Positions 1 through 5,577 of a DNA stretch of 5,577 bases are shown in pieces. Every line of letters starts with the position of its first letter. Position 1 is the first letter of the stretch. Location: the NCBI GenBank assembly GCA_947479995.1, contig CANKBT010000225.1, positions 1 to 5,577 of the forward strand. The letters are read 5' to 3'. The position numbers and the translations under genes were made by a program. The DNA is from Frankiaceae bacterium (lineage in GTDB: Bacteria > Actinomycetota > Actinomycetes > Mycobacteriales > SCTD01). The notes under the pieces are model-generated. The model had not been told where the DNA came from. It saw only the letters and a program-made list of their open reading frames with translations, and ran no database searches.

Positions 1-2150
1 GCGGCGACGAGCAGCACCGCCGTCGCGATGCCGGTGAGCGCGAGCGCGACGGCGCCGTACCGCGTGGAGCGCACGTCGAAGTCCTGCGCCGGCCCGAGCG
101 GCGCGCCGGTGCGGTCGAGCAGCTGCGCCTGCACCCGGAAGCGGCCGGCGGTGAGCGTCGTGACCTCCACGCTGTACGGCACCTGGCTGCCCGCGGGCAC
201 CTCGAGCAGCACCGGCGGGCCGACCTGCAGGCGCGGGTGGTCGAGCTCGACCTGCACGGTGACGGCCTCGGGCAGCGTGTTGGTGATCGTGTAGTCGAGC
301 CGGCTGCTGCGGCTGGTCAGCGTCACCGGCTGGGTCGACAGCGCGATCGCGCCGAACAGCCCCTCGACCGAGTCCTCGAGCAGGCCGGTCATGCGGGCGC
401 CGGGGGTCGGGGCCTCGCGCCAGGCCGAGCTCACCGTGCGGAGCAGCGCCCGGCCGTATCGGGCGCGCAGCGCGGTGGCGCCCGGGGTGCCGCCGGCGAG
501 CACCGCGTCGGTGAACTGCCGCAGGGCGGCGCGGACGTCGGCGACCCGGTCGACCGCCGCGGTGTCGAGCGGGTCGGCGGCCGGCGGCAGGTCGAGCGGC
601 GCGGCCAGGGCGTCGACGGCCGTGTCGCGCACCAGCGTGCCGTCGCGGGGCGGGTCGTAGGACGGCACGGCCGCGCCGGGGCAGCGCTCGGCGTCGGCGG
701 CCACCTGGGCGAGCGCGACCGCGCAGGTCCAGGGCGTGCGGCCGGTGTCGCGGACGGCCTGGCCGAGCACCGCGGGGTCGAGGTCGCCGCGCCGCGGCGG
801 CACGACGAGCACGGTGCGCCCGCGGCTCGGCAGCTCGGCGGCGAGCATCGCCGTCTCGACGAGGAAGCGCTGCGCGGCCAGGCGCGGCCCCTGGTCGACC
901 GGCGCCTCGAGCAGGGAGGACAGGCCGTCGTCGAGCACCAGGCCGGTGAGCGGGCCCGACGCCGCCGTCGCCGGCAGCGCCGCGCGGGCGCCCGGGGTGG
1001 CGGTGAGGCCGTCGTCGACGGGCACGAGCGCGGTCGGGTCGAGCACCACCGCCCGGGTCTCGGGGGTGGCGAGGGCCTCGAGCGCCGCGTCGGTCACCGG
1101 GCCGGGCGGCGGCAGCACGACCGTCTCGACCGGCTCGACGCCGAGCGCCTCGCGGGCGACCACCCGGCCGGAGTCGCGCGCGGCGGCCACCTCGGCCGTC
1201 AGCCCGGCGCCGCTGCGCGTCAGCGCGACGACGTCGACGTCGGCGAAGGGCAGCGCCAGCAGGTCGCCGGCCGTCACCGCGTCGCGCAGCGAGGCCAGGA
1301 ACGCGGTCGCCTCCTGCTGGCCCTCGCCGGGCCGGGTCTGCCCGCCGCCGTCGGCGACGGCGTAGTCGCCGGTCATCGCCTCGGCGGTCGCCAGCAGGTC
1401 GGGGTCGACGGCCCACGTGACGGGCACGGCCGCGCAGGTGCGGTCGGGCGCCGGCGGGGCGCCGGCCGGCGGCGGGGCCTCCCCCTCGGGGGCCGCGGGC
1501 GCGGGGTCGCACTCGCCGCGCTCGCCGGCGCGCCCGCCCGCCAGCGCCCGGCCGAGCCGGCCGTCGCCGTCGAGCGAGGCGGCGAGGTCGTCGTCGAGGA
1601 AGCGGCCGGACGCGTCGACCCGCGGCTGGTCGGCCAGCGGCACCACCCAGGCGACGCGCAGCGGGTCGAGGTCCTCCGTCGCGGCGAACCACGGCACGTA
1701 CGTCCGCGCGTCGCCGAGCACCTGGCCGCCGCGCTCGCGCACACGCAGCTGCAGCGGGTAGACGCCGTCGGCGCCGAGCTGCAGGGCGCGCACGGTCGTG
1801 CGCAGGTCGACCGGCGCGCTCGCGCCCGGCGCCAGCTCGGCGGCGACCTCCACCGGCGCGCCGCGGGTGCGGTAGGCCAGCTCGCTCGTGTCGGCCACCC
1901 GCAGGGCGCCGCGGCTGGCGATGCGGGTGCCGACCCGCACCTCGACGACGACGTCCTCGAGCACCTCGTCGCCGTCGTTGACCACCCGCCCGAGCACCTG
2001 CAGCGGCGAGGCGGCGGTGAGCACCCGGGGGCGCAGGTCCTCCACGAGCAGCGAGGCCGACCCGTCGCCCTCCTGCGCCCGCGCGACCGGGCCGGGGACC
2101 AGCGGCGCGGTGAGCAGCGCCGCGACGAGCAGCGCGGCCGCCCGCCTCAC
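1..2150 (-). CDS. DUF6049 family secreted, C-terminally membrane-anchored protein (3' end missing)
   Basis: I read 716 codons plus two bases without a stop before the left edge; the C-terminus is missing. The GTG start at 2150-2148 overlaps the TGA of the upstream Nudix gene as GTGA, which fixes the start and suggests translational coupling. Residues 1-25 form a signal peptide (MRRAAALLVAALLTAPLVPG, then a likely cut after ARA before QEG). A beta-rich NEW3-like region follows (about 35-150), then a central part with the family-typical PVTWAVDPDLL at 243-253 and MTGDY at 259-263. Four cysteines lie at 214, 239, 476 and 490, possibly two disulfides; a Pro/Ala-rich loop separates the first two. 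A second beta domain (about 603-690) leads into RSTRYG and a hydrophobic helix from about 699, so probably only the end of the helix and a short cytoplasmic tail are lost. The gene corresponds to mycobacterial Rv3909, next to murJ. Its exact function is unknown; an envelope role is inferred from export and synteny. Confidence 0.9.
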   Translation of the reverse strand, partial: MRRAAALLVAALLTAPLVPGPVARAQEGDGSASLLVEDLRPRVLTAASPLQVLGRVVNDGDEVLEDVVVEVRVGTRIASRGALRVADTSELAYRTRGAPVEVAAELAPGASAPVDLRTTVRALQLGADGVYPLQLRVRERGGQVLGDARTYVPWFAATEDLDPLRVAWVVPLADQPRVDASGRFLDDDLAASLDGDGRLGRALAGGRAGERGECDPAPAAPEGEAPPPAGAPPAPDRTCAAVPVTWAVDPDLLATAEAMTGDYAVADGGGQTRPGEGQQEATAFLASLRDAVTAGDLLALPFADVDVVALTRSGAGLTAEVAAARDSGRVVAREALGVEPVETVVLPPPGPVTDAALEALATPETRAVVLDPTALVPVDDGLTATPGARAALPATAASGPLTGLVLDDGLSSLLEAPVDQGPRLAAQRFLVETAMLAAELPSRGRTVLVVPPRRGDLDPAVLGQAVRDTGRTPWTCAVALAQVAADAERCPGAAVPSYDPPRDGTLVRDTAVDALAAPLDLPPAADPLDTAAVDRVADVRAALRQFTDAVLAGGTPGATALRARYGRALLRTVSSAWREAPTPGARMTGLLEDSVEGLFGAIALSTQPVTLTSRSSRLDYTITNTLPEAVTVQVELDHPRLQVGPPVLLEVPAGSQVPYSVEVTTLTAGRFRVQAQLLDRTGAPLGPAQDFDVRSTRYGAVALALTGIATAVLLVA

Positions 2151-2629
2151 GCCGGCCGCGCGAGCAGCTCGGGCACCCGCTCCAGCAGGCGGCGCTCGTC
2201 GGCGTAGGCCAGCCGCGCCGCCACCTCCGGCAGCGGCACCCAGGCCACCTCGCTGACCTCGACGTCGGCGTCGGACAGCTCCAGCCCGCCGACGGGGTCG
2301 GCCGCGAGCAGCAGGTAGTGGTGCACCGTCTTGTGCACCCGCCGGCCCTCGGCGACGAACCAGAAGTCGATGGTGCCGAGCTTGCCGCGCACCGCGCCGA
2401 GGATGCCGGTCTCCTCGTGCACCTCGCGCACGGCCGCCTGCACCTCGGTCTCGCCGGCCTCCAGGTGGCCCTTGGGCAGCGACCACAGCAGCCGCCCGCG
2501 CCGGTCGAGCCGGCCGATCAGCGCGCCGCGCGCGGTCGGCCCCGGGTGGTCGAGCACCAGGCCCCCGGCGCTGGTCTCGTCGACGCGCCGCATCGCCCGC
2601 CCGCGGACCGGCGGCGACGAGGGAGGCAC
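2147..2629 (-). CDS. Nudix hydrolase, MutT4-like
   Basis: This is a 160-residue cytoplasmic Nudix enzyme, expected to cleave a nucleoside diphosphate linked to another group with the help of Mg2+. The Nudix box is intact at residues 54-76 (G54, E60, then REVHEETGI at 68-76), so all metal-binding glutamates are present. The surrounding segments ETSAGGLV (18-25), LLWSLPKGH (47-55), RRVHKTVHHYLL (96-107) and YADERRLLE (142-150) resemble M. tuberculosis MutT4 (Rv3908), which sits in the same place beside pcnA. The substrate cannot be read from the sequence. Two starts are possible: GTG at 2629, supported by a -10 box 7 bases upstream, and ATG at 2593 (Met13), which matches where the conserved core begins. 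Neither has a good Shine-Dalgarno sequence. I favour 2629 as a leaderless start. It is the first gene of an operon with the DUF6049 gene and diverges from the CCA transferase gene. Confidence 0.93.
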   Translation of the reverse strand: MPPSSPPVRGRAMRRVDETSAGGLVLDHPGPTARGALIGRLDRRGRLLWSLPKGHLEAGETEVQAAVREVHEETGILGAVRGKLGTIDFWFVAEGRRVHKTVHHYLLLAADPVGGLELSDADVEVSEVAWVPLPEVAARLAYADERRLLERVPELLARPA

Positions 2630-2642
2630 GCGGCCGATCGTA
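2630..2642 (-). promoter_or_regulatory. Putative leaderless promoter (-10 box) of the Nudix-DUF6049 operon
   Basis: Read on the minus strand, TACGAT (2642-2637) fits the actinobacterial -10 consensus TAnnnT well. It is followed by 7 bases (CGGCCGC) and then the GTG at 2629, so the transcript would begin at or very near the start codon. There is no Shine-Dalgarno sequence, consistent with leaderless translation. No good -35 box is visible; the -35 position would fall on the -10 box of the opposite promoter. Confidence 0.55.
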
Positions 2643-2660
2643 CGGGGGTGCGGGCCTCAC

Positions 2661-2673
2661 TAGCCTGGGTCGC
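2661..2673 (+). promoter_or_regulatory. Putative leaderless promoter (-10 box) of the CCA transferase gene
   Basis: TAGCCT (2661-2666) matches TAnnnT and is followed by 7 bases (GGGTCGC) and the GTG start at 2674. This spacing would put the first transcribed base at or next to the start codon, and no Shine-Dalgarno sequence is present. A -35 box is not recognisable; its expected place (about 2638-2643) coincides with the -10 box of the divergent Nudix promoter. Confidence 0.5.
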
Positions 2674-4161
2674 GTGACTCCCGGCAGCGCTGCTCCGCCC
2701 GTCGGCGGCGGCCGCGACCCCGTGGTCCTGCAGGCGCACGCCGTCCAGGCGCTGCGCCGCCTGGAGCCGGTGCTGGCGCCGCTCGGCGCCCGGTTCGCCG
2801 CGGCCGGCCGCACCCTGCACCTCGTCGGCGGCCCGGTGCGCGACGCCCTGCTCGGGCGGGCGCTCGACGACCTCGACCTCACGACCGACGCCCGGCCCGA
2901 GGAGGTGCTGCGGCTCGTCGAGGGCTACGCCGAGACGACCTGGGAGACCGGCATCGCCTTCGGCACCGTCGGCCTGCAGCACCGCGGCATGCGCGTGGAG
3001 ATCACGACCTGGCGCGCCGACTCCTACGACCGGGTCTCGCGCAACCCGGTCGTCACGTACGGCGACTCGCTCGTCGACGACCTGGTGCGCCGCGACTTCA
3101 CCGTCAACGCGATGGCCGTCGCCGTGCCCGACTGGGCGGCCCCCGGCGCGTTCGTCGACCCGTACGGCGGGCTCGACGACCTCGCCGCGGGCGTGCTGCG
3201 CACCCCGGGCACGCCGCAGGACTCCTTCGGCGACGACCCGCTGCGCATGCTGCGCGCCGCCCGCTTCGCCTCGCAGCTGGGCCTGCGCGTCGCCCCCGAG
3301 GTGGTCGCGGCGATGACCGCGATGAGCGGCTCGATGGCCATGATCACGCGCGAGCGGGTCAAGGAGGAGCTGGCCAAGCTGCTCGTCGGCGCCCACCCGC
3401 GCGCGGGCCTCGCGCTGCTCGTCGAGACCGGCGTCGCCGACGACGTGCTGCCCGAGCTGCCCGCGCTGCGGCTCGAGATCGACGAGCACCACCAGCACAA
3501 GGACGTCTACGAGCACACCCTGCAGGTGCTCGAGCGGGCCGTCCGCCTCGAGCAGGACGGCCCCGACCTCGTGCTGCGCCTCGCCGCGCTGCTGCACGAC
3601 ATCGGCAAGCCGCGCACCCGCCGGCACGAGCCGGGCGGCGGCGTCTCCTTCCACCACCACGAGGTGGTCGGGGCGCAGATGGCCCGCAAGCGGCTCAAGG
3701 CGCTGACCTTCGGCAAGGACGTCGTTGACGCCGTCGTGCTGCTCACCGAGCTGCACCTGCGCTTCCACGGCTACGGCCAGCCCGGCCGCTCGGCCTGGAC
3801 CGACAGCGCCGTCCGCCGCTACGTCACCGACGCCGGCGACCAGCTCGAGCGCCTGCACAAGCTCGTCCGCTCGGACTGCACCACCCGCAACCGCCGCAAG
3901 GCCGCGGCCCTGTCCGCCGCGTACGACGACCTCGAGGAGCGCATCGCCCGCCTGCGCGAGCAGGAGGAGCTCGACCGCATCCGCCCCGACCTGTCGGGCG
4001 AGCAGGTCATGGCCCTGCTCGGCGTCGGCCCCTCCCGCACGGTCGGCCTGGCGCTCAAGCACCTGCTGGCCCTGCGCATGGAGCACGGCCCCCTCGGCCA
4101 GGACCGCGCCGAGGCCGAGCTCCGCGCCTGGGCCGCCGCCCAGGGCCTCGAGCTCCCCTAG
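2674..4161 (+). CDS. cca: CCA-adding tRNA nucleotidyltransferase (class II, with HD domain)
   Basis: This 495-residue enzyme builds or repairs the 3'-CCA end of tRNAs from CTP and ATP without a nucleic acid template. The class II head domain is complete: LVGGPVRD at 50-57, the catalytic carboxylates in DDLDLTT (D66 and D68), RRDFTVNAMA at 139-148, DPLRMLRAARF at 188-198 and the helix ITRERVKEELAKLL from 224. A C-terminal HD domain follows, with DVYEHTLQVL (H281) and LLHDIGK (H308, D309); in other bacteria this domain carries metal-dependent phosphohydrolase activity. The length is close to that of mycobacterial PcnA (Rv3907c), its positional counterpart; 'pcnA' is a historical name and nothing suggests a poly(A) polymerase. 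The start is the GTG at 2674, with a -10 box 7 bases upstream; no alternative start gives a better fit. The stop is TAG at 4159-4161. Transcription diverges from the Nudix operon. Confidence 0.95.
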   Translation: MTPGSAAPPVGGGRDPVVLQAHAVQALRRLEPVLAPLGARFAAAGRTLHLVGGPVRDALLGRALDDLDLTTDARPEEVLRLVEGYAETTWETGIAFGTVGLQHRGMRVEITTWRADSYDRVSRNPVVTYGDSLVDDLVRRDFTVNAMAVAVPDWAAPGAFVDPYGGLDDLAAGVLRTPGTPQDSFGDDPLRMLRAARFASQLGLRVAPEVVAAMTAMSGSMAMITRERVKEELAKLLVGAHPRAGLALLVETGVADDVLPELPALRLEIDEHHQHKDVYEHTLQVLERAVRLEQDGPDLVLRLAALLHDIGKPRTRRHEPGGGVSFHHHEVVGAQMARKRLKALTFGKDVVDAVVLLTELHLRFHGYGQPGRSAWTDSAVRRYVTDAGDQLERLHKLVRSDCTTRNRRKAAALSAAYDDLEERIARLREQEELDRIRPDLSGEQVMALLGVGPSRTVGLALKHLLALRMEHGPLGQDRAEAELRAWAAAQGLELP

Positions 4162-4200
4162 CCCCGCCCGCGCGGCCCCGCCCGAGCGGCCCGCGTGCTG

Positions 4201-4262
4201 CGTGATCAAGCAACCGTGCTGCTGTCCGTGCGCCGAGACCGCAGCACTGCTGCATGATCACC
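4201..4262. repeat. Palindromic intergenic repeat, copy 1
   Basis: This 62-base element matches copy 2 (4314-4375) at 56 of 62 positions without gaps. The arms are TGATCAAGCAACCGTGCTGC (4203-4222) and GCAGCACTGCTGCATGATCA (4241-4260), which pair at 16 of 20 positions, and one more G-C pair extends them outward (4202 with 4261). Both ends carry the palindromic hexamer TGATCA. Inside, GTC (4224-4226) can pair with GAC (4237-4239), leaving a 10-base loop. It could act as a transcription terminator, a REP-like dispersed repeat or a protein-binding site; there is no T-tract on either side that would favour a classical terminator. Confidence 0.85.
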
Positions 4263-4289
4263 AGCACGTACGCCGCCGCCGAGCCGCCG

Positions 4290-4314
4290 GGAGCGCAACG
4301 GGCCCCCGCGCTCC
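4290..4314. terminator. Possible hairpin terminator between the two repeats
   Basis: GGAGCGC (4290-4296) and GCGCTCC (4308-4314) form a perfect 7-base-pair stem around an 11-base loop (AACGGGCCCCC) that itself contains complementary GGG and CCC runs. No T-tract follows, but many actinobacterial terminators lack one. Its last base touches the start of repeat copy 2. The hairpin is clear in the sequence; its role as a terminator is inference, and in such GC-rich DNA a stem of this size can arise by chance. Confidence 0.35.
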
Positions 4315-4375
4315 GTGATCAAGCAACGGTGCTGCTGGTTCGGCGCCGAGACCGCAGCACTGCTGCATGATCACC
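4314..4375. repeat. Palindromic intergenic repeat, copy 2
   Basis: This is the better-preserved palindrome of the pair, starting 113 bases after copy 1. The arms are TGATCAAGCAACGGTGCTGC (4316-4335) and GCAGCACTGCTGCATGATCA (4354-4373), which match at 17 of 20 positions, with a G-T wobble as one of the three exceptions. The exact centre is a perfect 10-base palindrome, TCGGCGCCGA (4340-4349), so the whole element folds around a single axis. It differs from copy 1 at element position 15 and at positions 25-29. The function is unknown; the alternatives are those given for copy 1. Confidence 0.85.
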
Positions 4376-4501
4376 GGCCCGTGCGCCGCTGGCGAGCGCG
4401 CCGCTGCTGTGCCACCCCGCGCCCGTACGCCGCGCCGCGGACCCCTGGCGCGGGCGGGCGCTCCCGGGCGCGTGCGCCGGGCGGCCTAGTCACATCGGGC
4501 C

Positions 4502-5577
4502 ATGGAACAGCCCGGACGCTCCGGACATCATGGACGCGTGGTCCTGCCCGGCTTCGACGTGCGCTCGCTGGCGGGCGTCGGCGTGCTCGTCGCCGCGCTC
4601 GGGCTCTGCGGCGCCACCCTGGTCGACGGCAGCGACGACGTCGCCGGCGCCGACACCGTGGTCGCCGCGGCGACCGGCGCGGTCGAGGTGGTGCAGGACG
4701 GCGCCGTGCGCGCGCTCGGGGTCGACGAGGTCGTGCCGCCGGGCGCGCAGGTGCGCACCGGCCCGGGCTCCTCGGCGGTGCTGGAGACCGAGGGCCGCAC
4801 GGTCGAGCTCGGCCAGGCGACCACCGTCACCGTCGTCGACGGCGCCCGGCAGGTGCTCGACGCCGGCCTGGTGCTCGTCGACTCGACCGCCGGCCCGGGC
4901 GTCGAGGTCGGCTCGGAGATGGCCGGCGTCCGCACCGGCGACGACGCGGTGGTGCGCCTCGAGCGGGCGCAGGCCCTGCGCGTGGCGGCCTACCGCGGCG
5001 AGCCCGCCGTCACGGCCACCGGGCGCCGCGCCGCCGACGAGGTGCCGGGCCTGCACCAGGTGCTCGTGCCGCTCGGCGGCGCCCCGGGCGCGGTGACGCC
5101 GCTGCGCCTGACCCCCGGCGACAGCTGGGAGCGCCGCCCGCAGGTGGCCGGCGCCGTCGTCGCCGCCGACGCCGTGCTCACCCAGCTGGCCACCGGCCTC
5201 GACCTGTCGGGCACCGCCGACGCCGCCGCCTCGGCGGTCGCCCCCGCCCTGCGCGCCGAGGCGCCGCGGGTGCCGGGCGCGCCGGCCAGCGAGGAGGCCC
5301 TCGGCTACGCCGTCGCGGTCGCCGCGCAGGCGCCCGGCGACGAGGTCGCGCGCTACCGCGAGGTCCGCACCGGCCGCGACAGCGGCGGCTCGTGGGGCGT
5401 CGTCGCCGCGCTGGTCACCGCCGACACCGGCCCGGTCGGCAGCGCGCTGTCGGGCCTGCTGCCCGCGGCCGGCGCCGCCGCACCGGTGACCGACCCGGGT
5501 GCGGCCGTCGACCTGCTCGGCGAGCTCCTCGGCACCACCTCGCCGCCGGCCCCGGCCGCGGGCGGGCCGGCCGCGCC
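4502..5577 (+). CDS. Membrane-anchored FecR-domain-like protein (3' end missing)
   Basis: The frame is open for 358 codons to the right edge. An in-frame TAG at 4487 limits it upstream, and ATG at 4502 is the first start; GTG at 4538 is an alternative. Neither has a clear Shine-Dalgarno sequence. A short basic, His-containing tail (1-22) precedes one hydrophobic helix (about 23-41), so the rest should lie outside the cell. Residues 58-112 resemble a FecR domain (TGAVEVVQDG, then VRTGPGSSAVLETEGRTVEL at 84-103), and a second half follows (GLVLVDS at 122-128, RVAAYRGEPAV at 160-170). Beyond about 200 the protein is Ala/Gly/Val-rich with WERR at 209-212 and turns Pro-rich near the edge. FecR itself is a sigma regulator in iron uptake, but no sigma factor, TonB receptor or anti-sigma region is seen here, so a general envelope or ligand-sensing role is only a guess. 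Cys36 (LGLC) does not fit a lipobox. Confidence 0.75.
   Translation, partial: MEQPGRSGHHGRVVLPGFDVRSLAGVGVLVAALGLCGATLVDGSDDVAGADTVVAAATGAVEVVQDGAVRALGVDEVVPPGAQVRTGPGSSAVLETEGRTVELGQATTVTVVDGARQVLDAGLVLVDSTAGPGVEVGSEMAGVRTGDDAVVRLERAQALRVAAYRGEPAVTATGRRAADEVPGLHQVLVPLGGAPGAVTPLRLTPGDSWERRPQVAGAVVAADAVLTQLATGLDLSGTADAAASAVAPALRAEAPRVPGAPASEEALGYAVAVAAQAPGDEVARYREVRTGRDSGGSWGVVAALVTADTGPVGSALSGLLPAAGAAAPVTDPGAAVDLLGELLGTTSPPAPAAGGPAA

Larger units (their letters stand above)
4162..4501. other. 340-base gene-free region rich in dyad symmetry
   Basis: I find no convincing gene on either strand; the short open frames here lack start signals and recognisable motifs. The stretch holds, in order, a 9-base direct repeat CCCCGCCCG (4162-4170 and 4176-4184), palindromic repeat copy 1, a separate hairpin, palindromic repeat copy 2, and about 125 bases of GC-rich sequence leading to the FecR-like gene. 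Both flanking genes are on the plus strand, so the region must hold any terminator of the CCA transferase gene and any promoter of the next gene. A weak -10 candidate is TAGTCA at 4487-4492, ten bases before the ATG; I do not regard it as established. Confidence 0.7.

Noticed and set aside
237..2207. A 656-codon open frame on the plus strand
   Set aside because: It lies opposite the DUF6049 gene. Its product is a low-complexity Arg/Gly/Ala/His/Gln sequence with no domain, whereas the minus strand gives a signal peptide, family motifs and a membrane helix. Long antisense frames are expected in DNA this GC-rich.
2518..4209. A 563-codon open frame on the minus strand
   Set aside because: It is antisense to the CCA transferase gene, whose catalytic and HD motifs are all intact on the plus strand. 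The antisense product is low complexity and overlaps the start of the well-supported Nudix gene.
4201..4375. A minimal CRISPR array
   Set aside because: There are only two copies, the unit is 62 bases with full-length dyad symmetry, the 51-base gap contains its own hairpin, and no cas gene is present.
4201..4375. A small transposon or MITE with TGATCA terminal repeats
   Set aside because: I see no target-site duplication outside the ends and no transposase. The elements are symmetrical throughout and not only at their ends, so 'palindromic repeat' is as far as the evidence goes.
4162..4501. A tRNA or other structured RNA gene in the gap
   Set aside because: No T-loop or anticodon-arm pattern is visible, and the dyads are simple long hairpins. 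A covariance search would settle it.
4595..4615. A lipoprotein signal around Cys36 of the FecR-like protein
   Set aside because: The residues before the cysteine are L-G-L, and the position next to it should be Gly, Ala or Ser. The helix fits better as a plain membrane anchor.
4490..5096. Open frames of 188 codons on both strands across the FecR-like gene
   Set aside because: Both are Arg/Ala/Ser- or Gly/His-rich without recognisable motifs. The frame from 4502 has a membrane helix and FecR-like beta strands and stays open to the window edge.

Overview
The window is very GC-rich, with codons that almost always end in G or C and frequent GTG starts. Together with its gene content this points to a high-GC actinobacterium (Actinomycetota). 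I cannot place the genus from sequence alone.

Layout, left to right. (1) Positions 1-2150, minus strand: a secreted, membrane-anchored DUF6049 protein, cut by the left edge just inside its C-terminal transmembrane helix. (2) Positions 2147-2629, minus strand: a Nudix hydrolase of the mycobacterial MutT4 type. Its stop codon overlaps the start of the DUF6049 gene (GTGA), so the two form one operon. (3) Positions 2630-2673: a 44-base divergent promoter region. Each gene has a TAnnnT -10 box exactly 7 bases before its GTG start, which suggests that both transcripts are leaderless and that the two promoters overlap. (4) Positions 2674-4161, plus strand: a complete class II CCA-adding tRNA nucleotidyltransferase with a C-terminal HD domain. 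(5) Positions 4162-4501: a gene-free stretch holding two 62-base near-identical copies of an imperfect palindrome, each bounded by TGATCA, with another perfect-stem hairpin between them. (6) Positions 4502-5577, plus strand: a protein with an N-terminal membrane anchor and a FecR-like domain, cut by the right edge.

The order CCA transferase / divergent Nudix / DUF6049 matches the Mycobacterium tuberculosis block Rv3907c (pcnA) - Rv3908 (mutT4) - Rv3909, which lies near the replication origin upstream of murJ/mviN and sigM. By that synteny, murJ would be expected just beyond the left edge. The core genes therefore look like ordinary conserved chromosome: tRNA 3'-end maturation in one direction, nucleotide hydrolysis plus a cell-envelope protein in the other.

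The accessory-looking part is the right third: the palindromic repeat pair and the FecR-like gene. I see no transposase, CRISPR array, tRNA, rRNA or phage gene. The repeat pair and the symmetric overlapping promoters are the observations most worth a second look; I do not see convincing evidence of a new multi-gene system.
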